From Pseudomonadota bacterium (GTDB lineage Bacteria; Pseudomonadota; Gammaproteobacteria; Burkholderiales; Rhodocyclaceae): DNA of 33,038 nucleotides. Positions 1 to 9,230 of the stretch are shown here, in pieces. The position numbers and the translations under genes are program-made. How positions within the stretch are numbered: position 1 is the stretch's first letter; each line of letters starts with the position of its first letter. Where the stretch lies: the NCBI GenBank assembly GCA_026399515.1, contig JAPLQT010000129.1, forward strand, positions 17,084 through 50,121. Direction: 5' to 3'. The notes below the pieces were generated by a model, which did not search any database, was not told the DNA's origin, and worked only from the letters and a program-made list of their open reading frames with translations.

Positions 1-498
1 CTTGGCATACTCGCGGACTTTCTGTACCCCGTCTTCAACCAGGAACAACTTGCCTACCGCCGTGACATGCAGCGGCGCACGAGCGCCGACAAGGTGTACC
101 ACGCGCACCGAGGAGCGTCCGCTCGAGGTGCGCTCGACGTAGACGATCTCGTCCCCCTGGCGGACCCCGAGATTCACGCTTTCGCCGAGTTCACGATGCA
201 GCCTCTGCATCAGCGGCATCGCCGAATCGCGGATGTTGATGCGCGATTTCACCAGGTTGCCGAGTTCCAGCAGGCGGATGCCGAGCTGATAGGTGCCCGG
301 TTCGACGCGCTCGACGAAACCGTTGGCGGTCATGGCGCCGAGTATGCGATGGGCGGTCGAGGGATGCAGTCCGGTTTCCAGGGCCAGTTGCTTGAGGCTG
401 ACCGGCTCATGGAAATAGGAGAGCACGTCGAGCAGCTTCATCATGCGTTCGATGACCTGAATCGGGTTCTTCGTTTCCGGTGGTTGGGGGGGCGACAA
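1..498 (-). CDS. IclR-family transcriptional regulator (C-terminus outside window)
   Basis: This is the first 166 codons of a regulator that runs off the left edge. The N-terminus reads NPIQVIERMMKLLDVLSYF, followed by a winged helix-turn-helix (SLKQLALETGLHPSTAHRIL, about residues 35-54) and the FVERVEPGTYQLGIRLLELG wing. The start of the IclR effector-binding domain is seen after that (RINIRDSAMPLMQRLHRELG, then VNLGVRQGDEIVYVER). The start is taken as TTG at 498 with an AAAGG box 7 nt upstream; no in-frame ATG lies before the helix-turn-helix except the internal MM pair. IclR proteins are dimeric repressors or activators of catabolic or stress genes; the ligand and targets cannot be told here. 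It lies downstream of msbA in the same direction with an 83-nt gap, so it may be separately expressed. Confidence 0.88.
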   Translation of the reverse strand, partial: MSPPQPPETKNPIQVIERMMKLLDVLSYFHEPVSLKQLALETGLHPSTAHRILGAMTANGFVERVEPGTYQLGIRLLELGNLVKSRINIRDSAMPLMQRLHRELGESVNLGVRQGDEIVYVERTSSGRSSVRVVHLVGARAPLHVTAVGKLFLVEDGVQKVREYAK

Positions 499-581
499 GG
501 GGTAGCCTTTGTTGTTGCAGAGTCCAGAATACTATATCACATGGTGAAAAGACGCTCGGTGGATTGCAGCACCAGAGGGCG

Positions 582-2354
582 TCACGCGTTCGAGTCGCGG
601 CTATCCACCGACTCGAATTGCAGGCGATAAAGATGAGTATAGATTCCGTTCATGCTCAACAATTCGTCGTGGCGTCCTTGCTCGACGATTTTCCCCTTGT
701 CCAGCACCACGATCCGGTCGGCGTGCTCGACCGTGGACAGGCGGTGGGCAATCACCAGAGTGGTACGGCCTTGGATCAACTGTTCAAGAGCGGACTGGAT
801 CTGCCGCTCGGATTCCGAATCGAGCGCCGAGGTGGCTTCGTCGAGGATCAGGATCGGCGCGTTCTTCAGGAAGGCGCGCGCAATGGCGAGGCGCTGGCGT
901 TGGCCGCCGGAAAGCTTGACGCCGTTTTCGCCGACCGTCGTCTGCAATCCCTGCGGCATCTGGCGGATGAATTCCCAGGCATGCGCCGCCTGGGCCGCCG
1001 CAATGATATCGGATTCGCTGGCGCCGCTAGCACCGCCATAAGCGATGTTGGCGGCAACGCTATCGTTGAACAACACCACATCCTGGCTGACCAGGGCGAT
1101 GCTGGCGCGCAGGCTCTCCAGCGTGAGGCTTTGTGCATTATGACCATCGATCAGGATATTCCCGGACCCTGGCTGGTAGAAACGCGGCAGCAGAGATACG
1201 AGCGTCGTCTTGCCGCAGCCGGAAGGCCCCACCAGCGCCACCGTCTGTCCCGCCTGGACATGCAGCGACACACCATGCAGGGCGGGGCGTTGCGCGTCGC
1301 GATAGGAAAAATTCACCTGTTCGAAACGAATCTCGCCGCGCACCCTGGGCAACACCGTCGTTCCCAGGTCTTCTTCAGGCGGTTGATCGAGCAGGCCGAA
1401 GATGTTCTCCGCCGCCGTCAGTCCGCGTTGCAGCGGCGCATTGACTTCGGTCAGGTGTTTGACCGGCGACAACAGCATCAGCATGGCGGTAATGAAGGCG
1501 ACGAATCCGCCGACCGTGATATGACTATCGGCGGACTGTAGCAAGGCGACATAGATGATGATGGCCAGGGCCGTTGCCGAGGCCACCTGGGTCAAGGGAA
1601 CGGTCGCCGAAGCGGCCATCGACTCGCGCATCGCGGCCTGGCGGAACTCCTTGCTGACGTCATCGAAGCGTTGCGCCTCATAACGCTGGCCGCCGAACAC
1701 CTTGACCACCTTGTGCGCGCCTATGGTCTCTTCGAGGATGTGCGAGATCAACCCCATGGCGCTGTAGCCGCGCCGGCTGGCGGCGCGCAGGCGCTTGCCG
1801 AACAGGCGCACCACGGCGACGATGAGGGGTCCGACCGCCAGCGCGATCAGCGTCAGTTTCCCGTCCAGGTACACCAGATAGGCCAGCAGAACGAGGATGG
1901 TCAGCGAATCGCGCACCAGGGCCGTCAGCACATTGGTCGCCGCACTGGTGAAGTCGTTGATGCCATAGGTGACCTTGGCGATCAGGGTGCCCGAAGACTG
2001 GTCGTCGTAGTAATGTGTGGGCAGGGTCAGCAGCCGGCCGAACATCTGCCGCCGCAAATCCATCACGATGTGATTGGTGACCCAGGCCAGGGTATACGAA
2101 GTGAAGTAAGTCAGGAAACCGCGCACGACGAATATACCAATCAAGGCCAGCGGGATCAGGTACAGCTCGCTGCGGTATTTGGGGAGGGGACCCTTGTCCA
2201 GTAGCGGCCTCATCAGCGCCGGAAACAGCGGCTCGGTCAGCGCGATCAGCGCCATTCCGAGCATGGCGAGCGCAAACGCCATGCGGTAGGGACGGATATA
2301 GCCGAGCAGGCGCCGGTAGATCTTGCGATTATCGATGGTAGTGTTGGGCGGCAT
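582..2354 (-). CDS. msbA: Lipid A export ABC transporter, ATP-binding/permease protein MsbA
   Basis: A 590-aa half-transporter that as a dimer flips lipid A core (LPS precursor) across the inner membrane using ATP. The N-terminal half has six hydrophobic membrane segments (about residues 25-300). The nucleotide-binding domain follows, with Walker A GPSGCGKTT near residue 376, the signature LSGGQRQRLAIARA near 479, Walker B ILILDEATSALD near 500 and the H-loop in VIAHRLSTVEHADRI. Length matches the MsbA family (about 580-600 aa). The ATG at 2354 is 14 nt downstream of the mtnA stop, so it probably belongs to the tcdA-folM-ttcA-mtnA run. MsbA-like exporters with other substrates look similar, but the length and the GYIRPYR start fit MsbA. 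Confidence 0.93.
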   Translation of the reverse strand: MPPNTTIDNRKIYRRLLGYIRPYRMAFALAMLGMALIALTEPLFPALMRPLLDKGPLPKYRSELYLIPLALIGIFVVRGFLTYFTSYTLAWVTNHIVMDLRRQMFGRLLTLPTHYYDDQSSGTLIAKVTYGINDFTSAATNVLTALVRDSLTILVLLAYLVYLDGKLTLIALAVGPLIVAVVRLFGKRLRAASRRGYSAMGLISHILEETIGAHKVVKVFGGQRYEAQRFDDVSKEFRQAAMRESMAASATVPLTQVASATALAIIIYVALLQSADSHITVGGFVAFITAMLMLLSPVKHLTEVNAPLQRGLTAAENIFGLLDQPPEEDLGTTVLPRVRGEIRFEQVNFSYRDAQRPALHGVSLHVQAGQTVALVGPSGCGKTTLVSLLPRFYQPGSGNILIDGHNAQSLTLESLRASIALVSQDVVLFNDSVAANIAYGGASGASESDIIAAAQAAHAWEFIRQMPQGLQTTVGENGVKLSGGQRQRLAIARAFLKNAPILILDEATSALDSESERQIQSALEQLIQGRTTLVIAHRLSTVEHADRIVVLDKGKIVEQGRHDELLSMNGIYTHLYRLQFESVDSRDSNA

Positions 2355-2368
2355 GGTCAGCGGTCTAC

Positions 2369-3427
2369 TCAGGAGACTGAAAAATGCCGCGTCAGCGTGT
2401 CGGCATAGGGCGGACGGAGTATGCCCCGGTCGGTGATGAATCCCGCGATCAACGCCTGCGGAGTGACGTCGAAAGCCGGATTGCGGATTTTCGCGCCTTC
2501 CGGCCCGGTTCTGCGCCCGCCGCAGAACAACACCTCGTCCGCTCCACGTTCCTCGATGACGATGCCGCTACCGTCGGGGGTGCCGAGATCGACCGTCGAG
2601 GAAGGGCAGGCGACGTAGAAGGGAATATTGAAATGCCGCGCCAGGATGGCGACGCCCAGGGTGCCGATCTTGTTGGCCGCATCGCCGTTGGCCGCGACGC
2701 GGTCGCAACCGACGATGCAGATATCGATCAATCCCTGCGACATGATGTATGCGGCCATGTTGTCGCAGATCAGCGTGACGTCCAGTCCGGCCCGCTGCAA
2801 CTCCCAGGTGGTGAGGCGGGCGCCTTGCAGCAGGGGACGCGTTTCGTCGGCATAGATCCGCAAGCCGATGCCGCGCTCATGCGCCAGATACATCGGCGCC
2901 GTTGCCGTACCGAGTTCCGAAGTGGCCAGCGCGCCGGCATTGCAATGGGTCAGGATGCCCATTCCCGCATGCATCAGCGCCATTCCGTATTCGCCGATGG
3001 CGCGGCAGATCGCCTTGTCCTCGTCATGAATCCGCACGGCTTCGAGAACCAGCAGGTCATACAACTGCGCCGCGCTGCCGACCTGTCCGCGTTGCCGCGC
3101 GGCGGCGCCCGTCATGCGCTGTAGCGCCCAACTCAGATTGACTGCCGTCGGCCGCGAGGAATTCAGGTAAGCTGCACTGGTCTCCAGCTTCGCCATGAAT
3201 TCGCTCAAGGGGCGCTCACGATAGGGCTTCATTCCCACCAGCAATCCGTATGCGCCAGCAATGCCGATGGCGGGCGCGCCGCGCACTCGCAGCAGTTTGA
3301 TGGATTCCCAAACCTGTTCGATGCTCTCCTGCCGCTGCTCGACGATTTCCCCGGGCAGGCGGGTCTGGTCGAGCAGGACAAGTTCTCCATCCGTCCAGTG
3401 CAGGCTGCGGGTGACGCTCTTCATCAT
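2369..3427 (-). CDS. mtnA: S-methyl-5-thioribose-1-phosphate isomerase MtnA
   Basis: Methionine salvage enzyme that isomerises methylthioribose-1-phosphate (from methylthioadenosine) to methylthioribulose-1-phosphate. It belongs to the eIF2B-alpha/MtnA family. Diagnostic stretches are LLDQTRLPGE near the N-terminus, RGAPAIGIAGAYG, the catalytic cysteine in ILTHCNAGALATS (about residue 162) and the catalytic aspartate in CIVGCDRVAANGDAANKIGT (about residue 241). Length (352 aa) is normal. The reading frame extends to a TTG at 3451; the ATG at 3427 is preferred because it gives the usual distance to LLDQTRLP, although GGAG stands 10 nt before the TTG. No other mtn genes are in view, so the rest of the salvage pathway must lie elsewhere. 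Confidence 0.93.
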   Translation of the reverse strand: MMKSVTRSLHWTDGELVLLDQTRLPGEIVEQRQESIEQVWESIKLLRVRGAPAIGIAGAYGLLVGMKPYRERPLSEFMAKLETSAAYLNSSRPTAVNLSWALQRMTGAAARQRGQVGSAAQLYDLLVLEAVRIHDEDKAICRAIGEYGMALMHAGMGILTHCNAGALATSELGTATAPMYLAHERGIGLRIYADETRPLLQGARLTTWELQRAGLDVTLICDNMAAYIMSQGLIDICIVGCDRVAANGDAANKIGTLGVAILARHFNIPFYVACPSSTVDLGTPDGSGIVIEERGADEVLFCGGRRTGPEGAKIRNPAFDVTPQALIAGFITDRGILRPPYADTLTRHFSVS

Positions 3428-3452
3428 TCCCGTATCGGCGGCAAGTTTCAAA

Positions 3453-4361
3453 TCAATCGCGCTCCATCAAAATCATCGATGCCGTATCCTTGAATTCCTC
3501 GGGGTCGAAAGCCCGGTCGCCGTCCGGATCGGGCTTGCCGGTCGGCCTCAGCCCGGCGAAATCATAGAGCCGCGTGTCCGCGAGATGCGAAGGCACGACA
3601 TTTTGCAGGCTGCGGAACAGCGTCTCGATGCGACCCGGAAAACGTTTCTCCCACTCGCCCAGCATCAGCTTGACCTGCTTGCGCTGGAGTTGCTCCTGGC
3701 TGCCGCACAGATCGCAGGGGATGATAGGAAAGCCTCGCTCCTCGGCCCACGCCGCGAGATCCTTCTCGCGGCAATAGGCCAGGGGCCGTATCACGATGTG
3801 CCGGCCATCGTCGGTGACCAGCTTGGGCGGCATCGCCTTGAGTTTGCCGCCGAAAAACATGTTGAGGAACAAGGTTTCCAGGATGTCGTCGCGGTGGTGG
3901 CCCAGCGCGATCTTGGTGGCGCCCAGCTCACCCGCTACCCGGTAGAGAATGCCTCGGCGCAACCTCGAGCAAAGTGCGCAGGTCGTTTTGCCCTCTGGCA
4001 CCACGCGCTTGACGATGGAATATGTGTCCTGGTTCTCGATGTGAAACGGCACGCCCAGCCTGGCCAGATAATCCGGCAGGACATCGGCGGGAAAGCCCGG
4101 CTGCTTCTGGTCGAGGTTGACGGCGATGAGCTCGAAGTTCACCGGCGCATGTTCGCGCAGATAGAGCAGGATATCCAGCATGCCGAAGGAGTCCTTGCCG
4201 CCGGAAAGGCAGACCATGATGCGGTCGCCCTCTTCGATCATGTTGAAATCGACGATCGCCTGACCGGCGTCGCGGCGCAGGCGCTTGGCGAGCTTGTTGG
4301 CTTCGCGGCGGGGTTTGTCCACCTGCCTGGCGGTGAGCTGAGTCTCGGGAGGAGCGTTCAT
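3453..4361 (-). CDS. ttcA: tRNA 2-thiocytidine(32) synthetase TtcA
   Basis: ATP- and iron-sulfur-cluster-dependent enzyme that thiolates C32 of certain tRNAs. It shows the PP-loop ATP-pyrophosphatase motif SGGKDS (residues 53-58), the cluster-ligand pair CALC (about residue 125) and a later cysteine in PCDLCGS (about residue 215), the pattern expected of TtcA. Length is about 302 aa. The start is put at the ATG (MNAPPETQ) lying 4 nt after the folM stop. An ATG at 4391 would add 10 Ala-rich residues and overlap folM by 26 nt, which seems less likely. The upstream folM and downstream mtnA genes are almost contiguous, suggesting a shared transcript. Confidence 0.94.
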   Translation of the reverse strand: MNAPPETQLTARQVDKPRREANKLAKRLRRDAGQAIVDFNMIEEGDRIMVCLSGGKDSFGMLDILLYLREHAPVNFELIAVNLDQKQPGFPADVLPDYLARLGVPFHIENQDTYSIVKRVVPEGKTTCALCSRLRRGILYRVAGELGATKIALGHHRDDILETLFLNMFFGGKLKAMPPKLVTDDGRHIVIRPLAYCREKDLAAWAEERGFPIIPCDLCGSQEQLQRKQVKLMLGEWEKRFPGRIETLFRSLQNVVPSHLADTRLYDFAGLRPTGKPDPDGDRAFDPEEFKDTASMILMERD

Positions 4362-4365
4362 GGTT

Positions 4366-5112
4366 TCAAATGCCGCGGCCGCCGTCGACATTGATCACCT
4401 GGCCGGTCACATAGGGAGCATCGAACAGCAGGAAACGCACCGTACGGGCGATGTCGGCGGGCGAACCTTCATGCTGCAACAGGGTCCGGCTGATGATGGC
4501 ATTGCGCGCGGCCATGTCGAAATCGGCGGCGGCCGCGCCCTCCGGCCAGGCGATCGGTCCCGGCGCCACGGCATTGACCCGCACCTCGGGCGCCAGTTCC
4601 AGCGCCAGGGCGCGCGTCAGCCCGAGCAGGCCTGCCTTGGCGGCGCAATACAGCGGATAGTTCTTCAACGGGAATTCGGCGTGGATGTCGGTGATGTTAA
4701 CGATGGCTCCGCGCACCTTGCGGAGATGCGGCGCAGCGGCTTGGGCCAGGAACAACGGGCCTTTCAGGTTGCTGCCGATCAGATCCTGCCAGTCCGCCTC
4801 GCTTATGCTACCGATGGGCGTTGCATAGAAGGATGAGGCATTATTCACCAGCGCATCGAGGCGGCCGAACTTCTCGATGGCGGCAGACACCAGCGGCGGT
4901 ATCTGTGTCGCGTCGCACAGGTCGGCGGATGCGCATACGACCGAACCCGGACAGGTCGCGTTCAGCTCGGCGGCCAGCGCCTCAGCTTCATCCGCCGAGT
5001 TCCGGTAATGCAACACCAGCCTCGCCCCGGCGGCATGCAAGATGCGCCCGGTTTCCGCGCCGACACGTCGGGCGGCGCCGGTGATCAGAATCACGGGTTG
5101 TTCAGTGGTCAT
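4366..5112 (-). CDS. folM: Pteridine reductase (FolM/PTR1-like short-chain dehydrogenase)
   Basis: A 248-aa short-chain dehydrogenase/reductase. The nucleotide-binding motif is TGAARRVG (residues 11-18), the form with arginines typical of NADPH-dependent pteridine reductases. The catalytic YCAAK lies near residue 152, and an aspartate exactly 13 residues earlier (NITDIH) replaces the usual SDR serine, as in PTR1. The C-terminal [14 protein letters not shown] is also family-typical. The likely reaction is reduction of dihydro-monapterin or dihydrofolate to the tetrahydro form. The start is ATG 5112, 16 nt after the tcdA stop. The Asp-for-Ser exchange argues against an ordinary 3-oxoacyl-ACP reductase; the exact pterin substrate is inferred. 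Confidence 0.86.
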   Translation of the reverse strand: MTTEQPVILITGAARRVGAETGRILHAAGARLVLHYRNSADEAEALAAELNATCPGSVVCASADLCDATQIPPLVSAAIEKFGRLDALVNNASSFYATPIGSISEADWQDLIGSNLKGPLFLAQAAAPHLRKVRGAIVNITDIHAEFPLKNYPLYCAAKAGLLGLTRALALELAPEVRVNAVAPGPIAWPEGAAAADFDMAARNAIISRTLLQHEGSPADIARTVRFLLFDAPYVTGQVINVDGGRGI

Positions 5113-5128
5113 CCCGCAAGTATACAGC

Positions 5129-5923
5129 CTAGCCGCTGATCAGCCGATCCAGCACCCGTGCCGCAGCGGCAAAACCGAACGCCGCCGTCACAGTCACCGA
5201 CGAGCCATAGCCGGCGCAGTTCAGTCCCTGAAGACCGTCATTGTCGCCCGGCGCCTCATCCAGGTCGCAGGCCGGTCCATCGCTTTCCGGCCGGACGATG
5301 GGTTCGACCGAGAACACGCACTCGACGCCGAATTTCTTCTTCTGATCCCGGGTAAAGCCATACTCCTTGCGCAGGTGCGCGCGCAGCTTCGAGGCCAGCG
5401 CATCCTGCACGGTATGCGCCAAATCGGCGACCTGGATGCGGGTCGGGTCGCAGCGCCCGCCAGCAGCGCCGGTAGTGACTATGACTATGCCGGCGCTGCG
5501 GCAATGGGCGATCAAGGCCGCCTTGGCGCGGACGTTGTCGATTGCGTCGAGCACGGCATCGCAGGGCGGCAAGAGCGCCGCGACGTTCTCCGCCACGATG
5601 AACTCTTCGATCGCGGTCACCACGCAGGCCGGATTGATGGCACGGATGCGCTGCGCCATCGCCTGCACCTTGGCCTTGCCGAATTCGCCATCGAGCGCGT
5701 GTATCTGCCGGTTGGTGTTGGACTCGGCGACATGGTCGAGATCGACCAGGGTGATGCGGCCCACCGCAGAGCGCGCCAGGGCTTCCGCCGCCCACGAGCC
5801 GACCCCGCCGATGCCTATGACGCAGACATGCGAAGCTGCCAATCGCGCCAACGCCGCCGCGCCATAGAGACGCGCGATGCCGCCGAAGCGCCGCTCGAAA
5901 TCCATATCCTCCACCGCAGCCAT
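5129..5923 (-). CDS. tcdA: tRNA threonylcarbamoyladenosine dehydratase TcdA (CsdL)
   Basis: E1-like (ThiF/MoeB superfamily) enzyme that cyclises t6A37 of tRNA to ct6A using ATP. The start MAAVEDMDFERRFGGIARLYG is typical. The nucleotide-binding motif GIGGVGSWAAEALARS lies at about residues 37-52 and VDLDHVAESNTNRQIHAL follows, with the conserved arginine in NRQ. CDAVLDAIDN marks the adenylation fold, and GYGSSVTVTAAFG sits in the C-terminal part. Length 264 aa matches E. coli CsdL (about 268). It is first in the minus-strand run and diverges from the plus-strand methyltransferase at 6002 across a 78-bp gap that should hold both promoters. Confidence 0.93.
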   Translation of the reverse strand: MAAVEDMDFERRFGGIARLYGAAALARLAASHVCVIGIGGVGSWAAEALARSAVGRITLVDLDHVAESNTNRQIHALDGEFGKAKVQAMAQRIRAINPACVVTAIEEFIVAENVAALLPPCDAVLDAIDNVRAKAALIAHCRSAGIVIVTTGAAGGRCDPTRIQVADLAHTVQDALASKLRAHLRKEYGFTRDQKKKFGVECVFSVEPIVRPESDGPACDLDEAPGDNDGLQGLNCAGYGSSVTVTAAFGFAAAARVLDRLISG

Positions 5924-6001
5924 GTCCTGCCTATCCGCGCATTTTGCCGGCCAGCATCATGGCACAATGCACGCCGGATGACCAAGGAATCTCCCCGCGC
6001 C

Positions 6002-7180
6002 ATGAACACCCGCCTACCCGAACCTTCCGCCGACGCCCGCGCGGCCAGCGCCGCCCTGTGCGAGCTGATCGCCGCGGACATCGCCGCCGCCGGCGGCTGG
6101 ATTCCCTTCAGCCGCTACATGGAGCTGGCCTTGTATGCGCCGGGACTGGGCTATTACAGCGGCGGTTCGCAGAAATTCGGCGCGGCGGGAGACTTCATCA
6201 CCGCCCCCGAACTCACTCCCTTGTTCGCCCACACCTTGGCGGTGCAGGCCGCGCAGGTGATGGCGAACTCGGCGCCACAAATCCTCGAGGTCGGCGCCGG
6301 CAGAGGCATCCTGGCGGCGGAACTGCTCCTGGAACTGGAGCGGACCTGCAGCCTGCCGGAACATTACCTGATCCTCGAACTCTCCGGCGAGCTGCGCGCG
6401 CGCCAACATGAGACGCTTTTTCAAATGGCGCCGCATCTCGCTCCCCGCGTGGCCTGGCTCGACGCCTTGCCAGCGACATTCGCCGGCCTGGTGCTGGGCA
6501 ACGAAGTGCTCGATGCCATGCCAGTGGCATTGATCGAATGGTGTGAAGATGGTGCCGCTGAAGAAATCCTCCAGCGCGGCGTTGCGCTGGACGAGCGCGG
6601 CAACTTCGCCTGGGCCGCCCGTCCGGTGCAGGGCGAACTGCTCCAGGCCGCGCAGCTATTGGCCAGCGAAGTCCCGATCGCCGCGCCCTATGTCTCCGAG
6701 ATCGGCCTGGCGGCACGCGCCTGGCTGGGAGAGTGGGGCCGCATCCTCGAACGCGGCGCCCTGCTGCTGATCGACTACGGCTTCCCTCGCGCCGAGTATT
6801 ACTTCCCCCAGCGCTCCAGCGGCACGCTGATGTGCCACTATCGCCACCATGCCCACGGCGATCCGCTGTGGTGGCCGGGACTAAACGACATCACCGCCCA
6901 CGTCGATTTTACCGCCATCGCCGAAGCCGGATTCGAGGCAGGACTCGAGGTGCTCGGCTACACCGGCCAAGCCCAATTCCTCCTCAACTGCGGGATCACC
7001 GGGATCCTCGGACGCCTGCCCGACCAGACCGGCAAGGCTTTCCTGGCCCAATCGCGCGCTGTCGGCAAGCTGATCTCGCCCAACGAGATGGGCGAGTTGT
7101 TCAAGGTGATTGCCCTGGGTCGCGGCTTGAAACAACCGCTGCTCGGCTTCAGCCGCGGTGATCGCCTGCATGCCTTGTGA
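6002..7180 (+). CDS. MidA/NDUFAF7-like SAM-dependent methyltransferase (DUF185)
   Basis: A 392-aa protein of the COG1565 family. Its mitochondrial relatives methylate an arginine of a complex I subunit; the bacterial substrate is not settled. Diagnostic features are the N-terminal GYYSGGSQKFGAAGDFITAPEL, the SAM-binding loop LEVGAGRGIL (about residue 95), VLGNEVLDAMPV, and the family signature GTLMCHYRHHAHGDPL followed by DITAHVDFTAIAEAGFE. The frame is open far upstream, but similarity begins just after the ATG at 6002; an ATG at 5978 is the alternative and neither has a clear ribosome binding site. The last 32 nt overlap the 3' end of the convergent MFS gene. Confidence 0.87.
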   Translation: MNTRLPEPSADARAASAALCELIAADIAAAGGWIPFSRYMELALYAPGLGYYSGGSQKFGAAGDFITAPELTPLFAHTLAVQAAQVMANSAPQILEVGAGRGILAAELLLELERTCSLPEHYLILELSGELRARQHETLFQMAPHLAPRVAWLDALPATFAGLVLGNEVLDAMPVALIEWCEDGAAEEILQRGVALDERGNFAWAARPVQGELLQAAQLLASEVPIAAPYVSEIGLAARAWLGEWGRILERGALLLIDYGFPRAEYYFPQRSSGTLMCHYRHHAHGDPLWWPGLNDITAHVDFTAIAEAGFEAGLEVLGYTGQAQFLLNCGITGILGRLPDQTGKAFLAQSRAVGKLISPNEMGELFKVIALGRGLKQPLLGFSRGDRLHAL

Positions 7181-8387
7181 AGCGCGCCACTAGAGGCGCC
7201 AGCAGGCTGCCCAGCCCGAGGCTACCGCAGGCGAACAACCAGGCGTTTGCCGACAAATGCCCGCCACCCGCATCAAGCACTGTGCCAAACAGCAGCGGAC
7301 CTAAAAATCCCGCGCCAAAACCGAACATCGAATAGACCGCCATTGCCGCGCCTCGCCGGAGCGGATCGGCCGCCGCGATAAGTCCGGCGGTCAACGCCGC
7401 AGAATCTGCCATGACAGCGACGTTGTAGAGCAGCAGCACCGCCAGCAGTGTGTGCCAGGGCCACAGGATCGCCAGTCCGGCCAGCCAGGCAAGCACGCCG
7501 GACAGCAGCATGGCGCCGAGTATCAACCTGCGCCTGCCGATCCGCCCCGCAAGCTCGTTGCCCAGGATGCTGGCCGGAATGCCGATGAGATTCACCAGCG
7601 CGGCGGCACTGGCGGGCGCCAGCGGTACCGCCGCGGCGCCGACGCTGCCCGCCGCGAAACCGAAGGCCAGCAGGGCGACGATCCATGCCCGCAACCCGAG
7701 CAACTCCCAGCAATGCACGGCATAACCGGCCACATAGCCGAGCACCACCCGGTCCTTCAGCACACCCAGCATGTGCAGGAAGCCCGCGCGATGCGCAACT
7801 CCTGCCGGCGGCGCCAGCGGCCGCAATAGGTAAAGCACCAGCGCGCTGGCCAGCAGCGGCCCGAGAGCCGCCAGCACGAAGGCATTGCGCCAGCCGAAGG
7901 CATCCGCGATGCCGCCCGACAAGGCATAGGAAAAGCTGGCGCCGATGCCGAAAGTGGAGGTGTAGAAGGCGATATAGCGCGCCTGGCGCGGCCCGACGAT
8001 GCGGTCGGTCAGCGCCTTCAGGCCGGGCATGTAGGTGCCGGCGAGCCCGGCGCCGGTAAGCATCTGGAATATTCCGGCGGTCAGCGCACCCTCCGCGATC
8101 AGGGCGAAGCCGAGACAGCCCGCCGCCGTCAGCAGGCAGGAGAAGAAGTAGACGCGGCGGGCATCGATGCGATCAGTGAGGCTTGAAAGCCAGGGCACCG
8201 CCAACATGTAGCCGCAGAAGAAGACGCCGCCGACCAGGCCCGCCTCCTTGCCGGAAAGGCGCCAGGTCTCCTGTAGTTGCGGCAACAGCGACGGCCAGGT
8301 GGCGAAACCGGTCATGCTCAGCACTTCGGCCAGGCACAGCAGGGCGACGATACGTCCCTGGCCGGGCGGTTCGCCGGAATGCGGCAT
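7149..8387 (-). CDS. MFS transporter
   Basis: A 412-aa membrane protein with about twelve hydrophobic segments. Major facilitator motifs are seen: WLSSLTDRIDARRVYF in the loop between helices 2 and 3, and LAGRIGRRRLILGAML at the equivalent place in the second half. The substrate is unknown; the YbfB/CynX-like layout is compatible with drugs or small organic anions. The start is ATG 8387 (MPHSGEPPG) with GGAG 5 nt upstream. An upstream frame extension to 8591 runs through the thioesterase gene and is not used. It follows the thioesterase by 16 nt, so the two are probably co-transcribed. Its 3' end overlaps the opposite-strand methyltransferase by 32 nt. Confidence 0.85.
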   Translation of the reverse strand: MPHSGEPPGQGRIVALLCLAEVLSMTGFATWPSLLPQLQETWRLSGKEAGLVGGVFFCGYMLAVPWLSSLTDRIDARRVYFFSCLLTAAGCLGFALIAEGALTAGIFQMLTGAGLAGTYMPGLKALTDRIVGPRQARYIAFYTSTFGIGASFSYALSGGIADAFGWRNAFVLAALGPLLASALVLYLLRPLAPPAGVAHRAGFLHMLGVLKDRVVLGYVAGYAVHCWELLGLRAWIVALLAFGFAAGSVGAAAVPLAPASAAALVNLIGIPASILGNELAGRIGRRRLILGAMLLSGVLAWLAGLAILWPWHTLLAVLLLYNVAVMADSAALTAGLIAAADPLRRGAAMAVYSMFGFGAGFLGPLLFGTVLDAGGGHLSANAWLFACGSLGLGSLLAPLVARFTRHAGDHRG

Positions 8388-8403
8388 GGTCACTCCACGC
8401 GAG

Positions 8404-8847
8404 TCAGACGCAAAGCGGTTCCAGACAGGCGCGGATACCTGCGGGAATCGCGGTCGGCTTGTCGGTTTCGCGGGCGACGAAGACATGCACGAAATGCCCG
8501 GTGGCGGCCGGCTTGTCCTCTCCCTGGCGGAACAGGCCGATCTCGTAGCGCACGGAGGTATTGCCGAGGTGGCCGACGCGCAGGCCAGCATCGATGCTGT
8601 CGGGGAAGCTGAAGGAGCGGTGAAACCGGCAGTTGGTCTCGACCGCGTAACCCACCACGCTGCCGTCGTGGATATCCAGGCCGCCTTCGCGGATCAGGTA
8701 TTCGTTGATGACGGTGTCGAAGTAGGAATAGTAGATCACGTTATTCACGTGACCATAGACATCGTTGTCCATCCAGCGGGTGGGGATGGCGAGAAAGTGG
8801 CGGTAGTCGCTACGCCGTTCGGTGCGGGATTCCTGGGGAGTACTCAT
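8404..8847 (-). CDS. Acyl-CoA thioesterase, 4HBT/YbgC-like hotdog protein
   Basis: A 147-aa single hotdog-fold domain. The motif [23 protein letters not shown] (about residues 23-45) carries the catalytic aspartate (MDND region) and the GHVNN helix start of the 4-hydroxybenzoyl-CoA thioesterase family. [22 protein letters not shown] and YEIGLFRQ form the following strands. Such enzymes hydrolyse short or aromatic acyl-CoAs in the cytosol; the substrate here is unknown. The stop lies 16 nt before the MFS start. The pairing might mean release of an acid that is then exported, but that is inference. Confidence 0.86.
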   Translation of the reverse strand: MSTPQESRTERRSDYRHFLAIPTRWMDNDVYGHVNNVIYYSYFDTVINEYLIREGGLDIHDGSVVGYAVETNCRFHRSFSFPDSIDAGLRVGHLGNTSVRYEIGLFRQGEDKPAATGHFVHVFVARETDKPTAIPAGIRACLEPLCV

Positions 8848-8903
8848 GGCGCGCTAGGCTGATATAAAGCACGCCATGATAGCAGTTAGGTCTGGTGGTC
8901 GGC

Positions 8904-9113
8904 TTATTCCTGGACCAAGTACATATTGCGCAGGAAGGCGTCCGCATCCAGGCAGGTGACGGTGCGAGAGACGGTGCTGGGCGCGGTTTTCTGCATGCCG
9001 AGTTGCGCTTGCACTGGCTGGGGCAGCCACTGCGCGTTCAGAACTTCCTCCTCGAAGGCACCGAATTCATCCTCGATACACCTGCCCGTTACCATGTTCA
9101 TGATGATCACCAT
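8904..9113 (-). CDS. Small hypothetical protein, 69 aa
   Basis: A short gene with a strong ribosome binding site (CGGAGG, 7 nt before the ATG at 9113). The product starts MVIIMNMVTGRCIEDEF, has an acidic stretch (EDEFGAFEEEV) and a Pro/Gln-rich middle, and ends in DADAFLRNMYLVQE. It has no signal peptide or membrane segment and one central cysteine. It is not assignable to a named family. The 117-bp gap upstream to metW is AT-rich and could hold its promoter. The spacing, base composition and Shine-Dalgarno support a real gene. Confidence 0.6.
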   Translation of the reverse strand: MVIIMNMVTGRCIEDEFGAFEEEVLNAQWLPQPVQAQLGMQKTAPSTVSRTVTCLDADAFLRNMYLVQE

Positions 9114-9230
9114 TTCACTGCCTCCGGTTAAATTTGGAGCGCGTAATCAGCATAACGGACAAGTTGCGAAAAAGTTGAATCGATCTCGACAAATTTATAA
9201 AAGTGTTGTATTCGCGCGACGTTCGGGCCG

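Noticed and set aside
5042-6001. Long N-terminal extension of the MidA-like methyltransferase frame
   Set aside because: It is antisense to tcdA; family similarity begins only after the ATG at 6002.
8388-8591. N-terminal extension of the MFS transporter
   Set aside because: It overlaps the thioesterase coding region; ATG 8387 has its own GGAG box and begins just before the first membrane segment.
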